Positions 46,156-56,660 of a DNA stretch of 64,000 nt are shown piece after piece (position 1 is the first letter of the stretch; the number at the start of each line of letters is the position of its first letter). The position numbers and the translations under genes are program-made. The notes beneath the pieces were generated by a model that was not told the origin of the DNA, did no database searches, and saw nothing but the letters and a program-made list of their open reading frames with translations. Where the stretch lies: contig BLZA01000011.1 in NCBI GenBank assembly GCA_013423385.1, positions 433,174-497,173 on the forward strand, in the 5' to 3' direction. This stretch comes from Naganishia liquefaciens. Lineage: Eukaryota; Basidiomycota; Tremellomycetes; Filobasidiales; Filobasidiaceae.

Positions 46156-46762
46156 GGTGAAGACCTCGACACGGTACAAGCGGGACACCGGTGATTTTGC
46201 TGTATGGCGATGCGGAGAACGGCAGAGTATGGGAGACGTCTAAGACGGACGACGAAAACGGAGCTGGGCAATGCAGGTGGCCAAATCTCTAGGTGCTTCT
46301 GTCGCACAGCCGATCGCAATATTCATGAAGTCACTGTGACAATCGACAGATCTCCGTTTGCGAATCCCGCATCAAGGTTCCTTGATGGAAGCCCGGCTTG
46401 GCGTTCCTTTGAAAGGTACAAAAGCTGGTACAAAGGGGATTCGAATTTGAATCCGGCGTTTCAGGTTACTCGGCGCAACCGCGAGTCGCGATACAAGAGC
46501 GAAAACGTGAACGACAGAGGGGCGGACAACTTGCGCCACTCATATCAGCTCTCGCTGGTCGGACCTGTAGCCTTGGGGTATTGTGCATCATATCTAAAGC
46601 TGAATTCGGATAAAGCTCTCATTGTATACAACAAAGTGGATCCATTTGTGTCATCGGAGGAGCTTTTGCTTCCATTGGTAGTACGTTGACTAGCAGCAGT
46701 GAGATGCGACAAGCCAGAAATCAGTTATACAAATCCATCTAATGGGCTCATACACGGTCATG
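46156..46762. other. Intergenic region upstream of the F-box gene
   Basis: About 600 bases. A plus-strand frame (46204-46689, 161 residues) starts 49 bases from the F-box start. It has no recognisable domain and I leave it uncalled. Confidence 0.35.
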
Positions 46763-47345
46763 CTATCGCTCACCCATTCGTGCGTGAAGAGGCACAATGA
46801 TACCGCCGGGGAAGGATGTACCTGTAGTGCAACCGAAAGATCGATTCTTGCGCCTATGCACCGCATAGGTCGTCTGAAAAACGCACCTGCAGGAAAGTAG
46901 CCCCCATACTTCAGAACAGTCCGAGCGGGAATGCCAGCACCGAGGGGTAATACAGATCCAGAAGGTACACTAGCGTGAGGAGTCATATTCGGTATCAGAT
47001 GATGGAGGCCGGCCGGTCTCTCAGGTCATGTATCAGACTCACAAATATCCATCTTTCAGATCACCCTTGATCACGCCATCTTTGCCCTAAGATCCGCATG
47101 AGACTGGTCAGGCATCTGTTACTCGGCTGGAGCTCTTGCCCTTACGAATAGAGGCAAGCAATAGGTTGGTACGTAATCGGGAGGCATGGCTCCCGACGGA
47201 TCGATTGCCATCTGAGAGACATCGATTTCGCTATGTAGCCCTAGGCAATGAGCGAACGAGGCAGCGGCATCGTAAGTCCAAGGAGTACTGACCTGGTGGC
47301 GATAGTGGATCCCTGTCCATAGCCGGCTGATAGAGCGGAAGACAT
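46763..47345 (-). CDS. Small protein of unknown function, five exons
   Basis: Five short exons joined by consistent splice sites give about 108 residues: MSSALSAGYGQGSTIAT, SEIDVSQMAIDPSGAMPPDY, VPTYCLPLF, GKDGVIKGDLKDGYF, VPSGSVLPLGAGIPARTVLK, YGGYFPAGTSFPGGIIVPLH, ARMGER. Four introns all have GT-AG ends and the product has no stop. The protein is rich in Gly and Pro with no signal peptide and no membrane helix. I do not recognise it. A longer unspliced frame (46690-46986) covers part of the same sequence but is probably a by-product. Confidence 0.5.
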
Positions 47346-47728
47346 GGTCAGATGCAGTGCGACAACGTAAGGTAGCCCAGATTACAAGACGGATCTTGGT
47401 ACAGACAGGGCGAAAACCGGCTTTCGAATTCGCATGACAATGTCGATAAAAGTCACGCTGTTATGAGCCTGGACTCGACGTATCGCGGAGCTTCAGGAGT
47501 GCCTGATACAAAGGAAGCGCGATTTCACCGAGGAGTATGAAACGCAGTCTGAGCAAAACGGATGTATACTTTATCGCTGTCAATGGCACATGGGTAATGT
47601 AAATACAAGTCATATAGGTTGTACACAAGAAGCAGAAGATACTCCAGGACTAATCTTGCCTGACACGCTTGTTCGAGCTGTAACGAGACGGGTTCAGCGG
47701 CGGAATCTCATGTACTTTCGCGTCCAAC
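47346..47728. other. Intergenic, nothing recognised
   Basis: Roughly 380 bases lie between the small unknown gene's start and the PRP45 stop. It likely holds the PRP45 3' UTR and a promoter for the small gene. Confidence 0.35.
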
Positions 47729-49755
47729 TCACCCTGACGTGTCGAGACCAGCTCTCTTTGTGCCCTTCTTGGCATCGTCCATGAATTGCGTCAAACCGAA
47801 CGGATCCGCCACCTGGGCAGCACTGAGACTGACATCCTTTTCGAATTGCACCGGTCCCTCGCGCTCGGGCTGATCGGATGCGCCCTCGAATTTGGCCGTG
47901 CCGAGCGCGAATCGGTCGTTCTGCAAGGCATCGGTGATACCCTCGGTGGTGCCGCCTCCGTAAGCCTCGTCATCGGCATTATTGCCGCGAGGCTTGTAAA
48001 TTGCAGCAGCAGCGGATGATCCTTGGAACAGAGGCTTGTCGTACAAGTTGTACGAATCGGCTCGACCGAACGAGCCCGAGTACGACTCCCGGTTGAACAA
48101 TCGAGAATCCAACATGGACTCCTTATTCGTCGACGGCTTGGCCAGTCCGAGCGCAATCTTCTCGGAGATGTCTCGGTTCTGTTCCCGCATGAGCATCTTG
48201 GCACGCTGCTCGGTACCCATGTTGTTGAGTTTGAGTTCGCGTTCACGTTCCTGTCGCTTCTCCCTTCGAATCCTGTCTCGCTCTCGAGCTTCCTCGTTAT
48301 CGTCCTCGTCCTCCGAGCCGCCCCTTCGACTGGCAGTATCGGCATCACTCTCATCGTCGCTACCGGAGTCACTGCCATAGTCTCCCAGGCCGGTGCCCTT
48401 CATGACAGGAGGTCCTCGAGCAACCGATGACTCTCCATCTCCAGCCGAAGCAAGCGGAGCAATACCAGCTCGCTCGTCTCGCGCACGCTGAGCGAGCAGT
48501 CGCAGGTTCTCCTCCTTGGCAGCCTTCTCCTTTTGAGCGATCTTTTGCTGCATCTGAGCTCGCTCGCGAACTTCCTCTCGTGCGTGACGATCGGCGATGA
48601 ACAGCGCTTCCGAGAACTTGGCAAAATTATCGTTGATGTGGATCTGAAGTGAGAGCCAGGGAGTAAGTATATGATACTGATTAACAGCCTCGCAATACTC
48701 ACGTCCTGCAAGCCACGTCCATCGGCCGCTAGACGCTTGTCCAGCGCAATCGTGTAACCCTTGTTGTTCTTCCAATTCGAAATACATGGCGGGATCTGCC
48801 AATCCTTGGCCTCCTGCGGCGTCACCCGTCTCGGCGGCGACTGCATGACGGGCGGCGGCGGTCCGTCGGGTGCACGCGGGATCTTCTTGTGCTTGAACCT
48901 CGGCGGCTCGAGCGGATCTTCCTGGACCTCGCTCATCTTGATGATTCGCTGTTTGCCTTGATCTGACGTCGATGCCGGTGTGTAACGGATGTACTGAGAG
49001 CTTGCAGAGTCCTTCAGAGCCACGGTAGTGGGACGAGCTGCGGCGATCTTGCCCGAGGTAACCTTTTCCAACGCAAGCCGGGTGCGCTCCGCCGTGGACA
49101 TGACTGCCTCCTCTGATGGCCGCTCCAATTCCTTGTCCTTTTCCTTCAGGTCGGTTCGCTTGTTCAAGGGAACGAGGTCTACCGATGAAAATGTCAGAAC
49201 TGCCTTGGGAAGACACAAATTTGGGACTCACCTCGGAAGCTTGACTGCACCTTCTGTCCCTCGCGCGTACCATACTGAGCGATCGCATCGTATCTAACAT
49301 TGCCTTCCGAGTCGACTTGAAGGGCTAGTGTATTTCCTGCCGAGGACTAGACGGAATGACCACAATCAGTGATGCGTCGAAGCACGCAAAAGATTGTAGA
49401 CTCACTGATTTCCTGCCCATCTCCAAGGGGTATTGAGCGACATGACACTGACGCGTATGATATTAGCTCGACCGCCGAACGAGGGCTGTGATGAATCCGC
49501 TCACCTCTGGGTAGGCACCACCCCCATTAAAATCATCCTGTCCCTTTGGCTTCCAGCCCTTTCGCTGTCCATAAGGAGGTATCTGAGACTGCTGAGGGCG
49601 TTGCGGTAGGATTGGGGCATCGTCGCGATTGTAGTCGTCGATAGGGTTATGTATCGGCGCGGGCAGTGAGCTGAAGAGAGAGACAACTCCGAAGTCAGTT
49701 TGGACGGGCCTTTTACGACCGTTTTGACAGTGACGTACCGTGCGAGTGCGGCCAT
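47729..49755 (-). CDS. PRP45: SNW1/Prp45 (SKIP) spliceosome factor
   Basis: The start exon is only 17 coding bases (MAALAR); it joins after GTACGT to SLPAPIHNPIDDYNRDDAPI. Middle exons give CHVAQYPLEMGRKS and LALQVDSEGNVRYDAIAQYG. The SNW domain: SSQYIRYTPA, RIIKMSEVQEDPLEPPRFKH, IPPCISNWKNNKGYTIALDK, RLAADGRGLQDV, IHINDNFAKFSEALFIADRH. The C-terminal half is charged (Arg/Glu/Asp-rich) with MLDSRLFNRESYSGSFGRAD and DPFGLTQFMDDAKKGTKRAG, as in SNW1. The protein works in spliceosome activation with Prp46 and as a transcription co-regulator. The family match is unambiguous. Confidence 0.95.
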
Positions 49756-50088
49756 CTCGATGTATACGGTCAAGTGAACGAAAGCTCTGATGTCGTCAGA
49801 GTTTGCTGTTACCACAAGGGATTCCTCGTGAGCACGTCCAACGAGGTGGCGCAAGCTATAGGGTATCCCTCCCCGCCCCGGCTCGATTGCGCGTGCACGG
49901 AGATGATCCCGGTATCTCCGCGTCCCCGCTGGCTGTCGCGTGGCAAAGATTACCGCTTTCTCGCTTCGAGTGATGAGGCAGGCCGCAGCAGCCGATTGCT
50001 CATAGCAGCACAGCGTGCACAGTTGGGTCGATATCGGATTCACCGTGGACTCCGCGTCGATCATCTGTACAGCAGCCTCCTTGTCGAA
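49756..50088. promoter_or_regulatory. Divergent promoter region
   Basis: These 333 bases lie between the PRP45 (minus) and SCAMP (plus) starts, and both promoters should be here. No specific site is seen. Confidence 0.4.
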
Positions 50089-51454
50089 ATGTCCAGTATG
50101 TTCACGGCACGACAGAGCACGACTCTGTGGAATCCCGCTGAATCAGTCGCCTTGCCCCTAGACCCTTTTGCAGACCCGCACCGCGCTGAACCGCTCGACG
50201 GAAACCCGTTCGAAGACACCTCGGACGCCAATCCCTTTGGAACGCACGGCAACCCGTCCACGTACTCGCTCGAGGATCAGACGACGCCGAATGCGTCAAA
50301 GTACAGCTTTGGAGGGAATCCCGCGGCGGCAAGCTCTACGTATTCCGCGAGAGAGGAGGAGTTGAGGAGGAAGGATGAGGAGATGCGCAGGCGGGAGGAA
50401 GAGCTGAACAGGCGAGAGAGGGATCTGGATAGGACAGAAGCCAAGGCGAACTGGCCGCCTTGTGAGTCGATCGTCACCGAGAGTCCGCGATAAAGAGCTA
50501 AACGAACTCGCTCCCATCCGTGCCAGTCTTCCCGCTAATTCGACACCAAATCTCGGACCTGCCAGACCAGAACCAGCGTACAATGAAGGGCCTCTACATG
50601 CAATGGCTCGCTCTCGTTGCGACTTTGATCGTCAACCTCGTGGCTTGCATTCTTCTTTTGCTGGCAGGAAGCAGCGATGGAGGGTAAGCTCGGCCGTTCG
50701 GGCCGTAACGCTGCAATGTCTCATCATGTGCCCTTTTCAAATTCAGTAAAGACACGGCTGCATCGGGCTCGTATGTTGGCGTCATCACGGTCACTTCCTT
50801 CTTCCTCTGGTACAGACCCATTTACCTGGGTTACGCCAAGGAGAACGGACTCGCTCTCTTTTTCTGTGCGTAGCTCCTCTGCTCGGGCGGGCCGGCCACT
50901 CATCGATCATCCCCAGACGCCTACTTTTTCTTTGCTGGATGGCACCTCTTGTTCTCTTTATAGTAAGCTGAACCCTCTCCAGCATGTATGAACCTGCCTA
51001 ACATCGAGTTCTCCAGCATGTTGATCGGTATCCCTTGTACGACTTGGGAAGCGTTCCCTTTAACCATGATTCGACTAATATCTCTTGGGCAGCAACCGGC
51101 TCTGCGGGTCTCATCAACACCATCTCCATGCTCTCGCAAGGCCACATTGCCGCCGGTGTTCTCGGTGTCATTTCGTCGGCCGGATGGGCAGTCCAGACCG
51201 TCTTCGGAGGATGGCTGTACAAGACTGTCAGTGCACTAACTGCACGATGACTGTGGTGCGAGTGCTGAATCTTGGGCAATTCACAGGTCTGGGACTTCAA
51301 GAACAACCACGAAGGCCTTAACTTTGCCAACGTATGTGTCGATCTCTTGTCTCCTTTGCCCTCAGACTTTGATGGAAATTTTCCTTCTCAGGCAACCGAC
51401 CAGTTCAAGCGAGAGAGCTTCAAGACGGTCGTCCTTCACCAGTCCAGGATGTGA
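50089..51454 (+). CDS. Secretory carrier-associated membrane protein (SCAMP)
   Basis: The N-terminal cytosolic part has two Asn-Pro-Phe motifs (GNPFEDTSDANPFG) that in relatives bind EH-domain endocytic proteins. A charged coiled coil follows (EEELRRKDEEMRRREEELNR). After introns comes the membrane core: GLYMQWLALVATLIVNLVAC, ILLLLAGSSDGG, GVITVTSFFLWYRPIYLGYA, YFFFAGWHLLFSLYM and the amphipathic IGIPSTGSAGLI-type piece, then AAGVLGVISSAGWAVQTVFG. The tail ends FKRESFKTVVLHQSRM. This is the SCAMP layout, four membrane spans in post-Golgi and endocytic recycling vesicles. The start is ATG 50089, with 50098 as an alternative. Confidence 0.9.
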
Positions 51455-51984
51455 GCGTATCTTTGTATCTAGATTGCGGTCGTGAAAAATGCTATGATTA
51501 TAATTCAGCAGCGCATGGGATCACGGTACATTTTATGCTGGCCCCGTCGCTGACGCTGATAACGCTGAGTAGTCTAGAGTAGCCTGGAAAAGTCTAGGGT
51601 AGTCTAGAGTGAATAATCTCGACCACACGCAAATCAGAGTAGATGATTTCGACTACACGAAAGAACAGTCTGATCCTCCTCAGCGCTTGGTTGTCAACTG
51701 CAACTTCCAGTCAAGGACCCAAATGTTCACGGCTCATCGATTTAACTGGTCGCAACGCAATTGCATCTGGATATACTTGAAAGAATGTAGGCTCACCAGT
51801 AGCCAGTACTAGGCGCGCAAAGCGATACAATCACGAGGGGAGCAACATATGTAACGGTGAGAAAGGATGAAACGATCTATTGATCCTGTCCCGCGGGGTT
51901 CGTTATAGGTCGTTATGAAGCTTTGAGGCTGGAGGCATGTTGTCATGGCGATTTTAGCAACCGTTTTCTGCGCGGATGAAAATG
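51455..51984. other. 3' intergenic between convergent SCAMP and GH23 genes
   Basis: About 530 bases between two stop codons, probably UTRs. It contains a short 10-base-period repeat at 51571-51610 and nothing else recognisable. Confidence 0.4.
51571..51610 (+). repeat. Four-unit 10-base tandem repeat
   Basis: Exact 10-base register: AGTCTAGAGT, AGCCTGGAAA, AGTCTAGGGT, AGTCTAGAGT. The second unit is diverged. Confidence 0.85.
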
Positions 51985-53552
51985 TCAGTCGTCGGACCGT
52001 TCCAACTTTTTCTCCAACCACTCACGACCCCATGCGTTCCATCCCGAAGCGTCGATGCCCTGCATGAAGCCGTTGACGACCTTGTGAACGTAGTCTGAAA
52101 GATTGTCTCGAATTAATGGCTAGTTTACACCGCTCAAATCATCTTTGACTGACCTCGATTGCGGTTCATTTGGCAAATGGGACCGTTGTGGGCCTCGTCA
52201 AAGGTCATACCGACATTCCAACCGTTGTACATGCCGAGGGCTGCAGATAGTGCAACGTCAGTCGACTGTCATCCAGACACGCAATTAGGGTCCTCACCTT
52301 GGAGCACATTGCCATTGGCAAGGGCGAGCTTCTCGTTGAAGATGTCGGCTCCGAGCTTGATGTTGTCTGCAAGATTGATCCGATGCTCAGCGCGCAGCAC
52401 GCGAGACCCGCCGGAGCTACTCACTGTACGGCTCCATGCACGAGTCCCACTGTCCTCGGGGAATGTTCTGGTTGGGACACCTGTTGTTGGCGACCTGCAT
52501 GAGACCGACTTCGCCACCGCCTCCTCGGGCGTTGACGTCACAAGCCGATTCTCCAATAGCGATAGCGAGCAAGAGTTGAGCGGGGACTAGAGATGCGTAT
52601 CTACGGGTGAGCGTGTGATGGCAATGGTGGCCTGGAACACGTACCATTGGTCTCGTGGCTGACTTGGGTCATAACGCCGAGGATCTCGTCCGAGCACTTC
52701 GGGTACACGTTCTTGAGGGCGGTGGCATCTCCGACCCGCAGCTGATCATAGGAGACATGCGGAGGAGTCCATCCGCCTGCCTTCATACCGCAATTGATCC
52801 AGTCTTCACTTCCATTGGGGAATTCGTGGGTGGCATCGCAAGGGCCACAAACGTTGTCATTGATGGCCAGCAGGACGTTGTTGGTGACCTGGTTGATGGA
52901 AGTTCCACCGCCATCGTGCGGAGTCTCGCTCGTAGCGGCGGGAGCGGCAGAGGAAGATGTCCACGAGGGCGTTGCGGAGGACGAGGGAGCGGGTTCCGCC
53001 CAGGACGAGGACTCGGGAGCCCAAGTTGAGGACGCGGAGGGCTCGACCCAAGCTGAGCTTGAGGATGACCAGGCAGCGGCGCTGCTGGCGGCGGCAGTCT
53101 GTTTGCGTGCAAAGTTTCAGCAATTGCGCGGGGAATGGCCGAGGAGAAGGGCATACCGATGTGGCCCACCATTCGCTAGCGGTGGACGCAGCGACAGTCA
53201 AACTGGCGGACGAGGCGCTCGCACTCTCGGTTGCGTCCTGACCAGACGGTCGGATCTTGCAGGTTGCACCATCTGCACGTTTCCTGATCACCTTTTTCTG
53301 TCCGGCACGGCCAACAGGGTTGGCGGCCCGACGGGTGATCCTGTATTTGCCAGCCTGGGCATCGTTCAATGCACGGGCGTAAAAGTTGGCGGCATCACCT
53401 TTGACGGCGTCAGCGGCAGGCTGTGCCATGCGCTCGGCCAAGTCCTTGTGATGTTGCTGGGATCCACGTCGATGAATCGAGTGAGCCGAAGTCGACGTAA
53501 AACCGGCAACAAGGACGAAGGCGCCGATGAGGTGGGAAGCGGAAAGATGCAT
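51985..53552 (-). CDS. Secreted GH23 lysozyme-like (transglycosylase SLT) protein
   Basis: The start MHLSASHLIGAFVLVAGFTS is a signal peptide, followed by a basic pro-region with RR sites. After an intron comes a Ser/Ala/Thr-rich linker likely to be O-glycosylated. Next is CGPCDATHEFPNGSEDWINC, then the lysozyme-like domain: SLVPAQLLLAIAIGESACDV, NARGGGGEVGLMQVANNRCP, LGADIFNEKLALANGNVLQ, LGMYNGWNVGM and DYVHKVVNGFMQG. The Glu in GESAC and GLMQV are the catalytic and cleft motifs of lytic transglycosylases, which cut peptidoglycan glycan. Fungi have no peptidoglycan, so a role against bacteria or on another glycan is inferred. Several introns show the gene is at home in this genome. Confidence 0.85.
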
Positions 53553-55080
53553 AGTTGATGGGTATTGATTGCGAGGGACAAGGTAGAAAGGGAATGTGCC
53601 GACTAGCGGTGATAGAGGTGTAGAGTTGAAAGCAAAATTGACTACTGAAGCCGTCCAGACGAAGCGCTCCGGAATACGTGTGTCGACGACGGTTGCTCCG
53701 AGCTGATAGAAAGAGTGCGAGCACGGGTTGCCGTTCGTCTAGCCGTCAATGCCTGATTGACGGGATTCAAGGGTGTAAAAGCGATTGACGATAAAAGAGT
53801 CCGATTGTTGTCTGATGAAAGGCCAGGTGCGCTAACCTCCTTTATAGACGGCAAGGAGGTCAGTTGATGGAAGGACAATCAGGGTTCTGAGGGATCTGCA
53901 TACCTTGATGCAAAACGATCAAGGGTTGGAGGATGCGAGTATATACGGCTGCTATGCACCAATAATGTAATGTACTGTGATGCAAGACCGGCCGTACGTA
54001 TGTATGTATTCCTTGTTCTTGGACACTGTCAGCCTCTCACGATACCAGCCTTGACCAGCCTTGGCCAGCACTGCACTGCGTTTCAGCTTTGCGTGCCTTT
54101 TGTCACAGCAACAAGCTAACACGCTGCTAGCTTGGCGGGGAGGCGGGGAGGCGAGTCGTGGTCACATTTAGCCAAGACAGCCGCGGAATCTCGTTGCACA
54201 TGCCCCTGCCATTCCGCCCTCTGTGCGCCGGACGTTTTTCTGCCGGGGAGCATCCGAGCCGAGCGACACGCGATGCGACGAACAACAAATAAAAGTGAGG
54301 CTCTCCGATCAGTTGCAGCAGACGCAACGGGAGGCCCTTGTTTTCTTGGATAGCCGCAGCGGTCAAGTGATGTTCGAGACGGTCGCAAGAAGAGAGTCCG
54401 ACTTGGTAAGAGCAGCTGGGAGAGGTCGCTCGAGACTCTCCCGTACTTCAAGACGAGCATGTAGCAAATTTTGAGTGTCCTACACGATCGCACACTTCCG
54501 GCCTTTTGCCGTGAACGCCTCGAATCCCCTCGACCCGCTCGCAACCGTGACAGAATGCGAATCACCAGCCTCCAATTGTAATCTATCATCCATTTCTTTC
54601 CATTGCTGAGACGGGGTACGCGGCAAGCCGCAGACGAAGAGATAGCAGCTCGTCTTCATACAGGGCAATTAAAGCATGTTCGAGCGCTCCGGCAAGCCTC
54701 ATATTACAGGGCAAGGAGATGCTATGGCTGGGCAGCTTCTGCTGCTCTGGCGTCATTTGTGGGTATGAAGTTACGACATGGACGTCCGGACGAACTTTCG
54801 AAATCTACTCGCTTTAAACGTTCGCCGTCGAGCACTGACAATGTAAAGGACAGCGAGAACGATTCATTGGGCTGAGTAGACCTAATTGCTTGGGCGTCGA
54901 TGGCCTCGCATATGCCAGCTTTCTGACACTCTGAAATAGCTCGCCCCAAGCTCTAATTGTATAACAGGCGCTATTTTCCTTGTTCCTCTTCAGTTTCTGG
55001 CTATCGTACTGCCACGATTTCCAACCCTTCTTCAAATCGCGGATGATTTATCATCCTTGGAGCGCCGTCCGCTCAGTCGT
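53553..55080. other. Intergenic, about 1.5 kb
   Basis: The longest apparently empty stretch. A minus-strand frame (54116-54589) reads as Arg/Ser-rich noise without a domain. The part near 53553-53900 should be the GH23 promoter. Confidence 0.4.
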
Positions 55081-56301
55081 TTACGAGTCCATGTGCTGCA
55101 TCTATGTAGAAACGCAAGAACGATTTCAGTCATGCGCCATACGTCAATGCCAATTCTGCTCTCACAAAGACTCGGTGCAACTTCTGCTTGCCAGCCTCGG
55201 CAATTGCCTGCACCTGCTCGTCCGACAAGTCCTTGATCTCGGTAAACGCCTTGATTTGCTCCTCGAGTCTCTCCTTCTTGCTCGAGGTCGTCAACACGAT
55301 GCCGCCGTGCGTGATCTGGTGAGCCCACTTCAACAGGACCTGGCCCTCGGTCGCACCCAACTCTTGGGCAATGTTCTTGACGACCGGATCGACGGGACCT
55401 CCGGGCGCGCGAATCAGCGTGCTGAGAGGACCGTAGGATTCGATGTGGATGCCCTTAGAGTGACAGAAATCCAGCAGGGATTGAGCTTTGCTGTACACGT
55501 AAGGGTGAACCTCGATCTAAAAGTACGATGGATCAACCTTTACCCCTAATTATACAGAATGTCAAGACTTACCTGGTTGACGGATGGGACAACCTATACA
55601 GACGCTCGATCTCAGTCGGATAGAGACAAGACAAGGATTACAGACATACCTTGGCGACCTTCAACACTTCCTCCAAGTCGGAAACTCGATAATTCGAGAC
55701 ACCGATAGACTTGGTCTTGCCCTCCTTCTGAAGCTCCTCCATAATCTGCCACGACTTGCCCAATCCCGTTTCCTTGACAAGCTGAGAAATGCGTCGACAT
55801 CAGTGCCTCCAGCTCATGAGGTAAGCAGGAACCAAGGATGCTTGACTTACCTCGGGACTGTGAATCAAGTACAGGTCGACCTGGTCGACACCGAGCTGTA
55901 ACGGAGACAAGCCTTATTCGCTTCACCTTGCAGCCTACAGAATAGGGCAACTTACCAATTTCAGGGACTTTTCGAGAGACTTTCGTGGATCGGCACTCCC
56001 GCCTGCAGCCCATTCAATTAGCATTGGGTCAGCGGGCGAAATTTACATAGTCTTCGTCAGGCTCACACTTGGTCGTCAAGAAGACGTCATCCCGCTTGAC
56101 ACCCAATTCCTTTATCGCCTGTCCGACGCTCTCCTCGTTGGCGTACATTTCGGCACAGTCAATGTGGTGCATGTGCGCCTCGCTGTAGGCCATCTTGACG
56201 GAGTCCTTGGCTTCCTTTTGGTACAGAGCGGTTCCCGTTCCGTATCCAAGCACGGGAACCTGAAGACCATCGTTGAGTTTGACATTACTGAGGTTGGCCA
56301 T
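55081..56301 (-). CDS. Aldo-keto reductase, intact
   Basis: Complete AKR of about 290 residues in eight or so exons. MANLSNVKLNDGLQVPVLGY, YSEAHMHHIDCAEMYANEES (catalytic Asp and Tyr), DDVFLTTKC (Lys), LGVDQVDLYLIHSPE (His), GKSWQIMEELQKEGKTKSIG, VSNYRVSDLEE, VVPSVNQ, IEVHPYVYSKAQSLLDFCHS, EGQVLLKWAHQITHGGIVLT, SSKKERLEEQ and a last exon ending VFMQHMDS. The full tetrad is present, so an NADPH-dependent carbonyl reductase is expected; substrate unknown. The start at 56301 fits family length; the frame is open to an ATG at 56400 that would add 33 basic residues. The last intron (GTGAGA) was chosen because the partial copy at 44856 has the same ending. Confidence 0.88.
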
Positions 56302-56660
56302 TTTCAGAGGAGCTGAGAGTGAGGATGACAGACGCTTCAAGGCGTGAGATACCATGTGATGGGGAGAGATCACGGCACGGAAAGTGCGAAGAGGCCACAT
56401 CTATATACTGCGAGGATTCGTAAGCACCCCACGTCACCGACAATGCGGGGAGTCGATCGTTGCCCCGCTATGCCGCACATTTAGCGCAAGCTGAGCCGAG
56501 AAATAACCTCGGCGAGCAAACACAGTCAACGTTCAACATCTGCGCAGTTCGCAGTCTTGGTCGTGGATTTCAGTCGCTTTCAACGAACGGTTCACCATAG
56601 TTACTCTCAACAATGTATTGATGTATGCCATTCAGAGGAGGTACAATCGGCTCGAACTCC
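56302..56660. promoter_or_regulatory. AKR upstream region
   Basis: Gap of 359 bases between the intact AKR start and the LCP5 stop, both minus. It probably carries the AKR promoter; part could encode an N-terminal extension. Confidence 0.35.

Noticed and set aside
46204-46689. 161-residue plus-strand open frame
   Set aside because: No domain, odd composition and position in the F-box promoter; nothing supports it beyond length.
47729-49300. A single 523-residue minus-strand frame through PRP45
   Set aside because: Its first part is PRP45 exons read in the wrong frame across introns; the true N-terminus is the spliced one starting at 49755.
54116-54589. 157-residue minus-strand open frame in the 53.5-55 kb gap
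   Set aside because: Arg/Ser-rich, no domain, overlapped by open frames on the other strand; looks like chance in GC-rich DNA.
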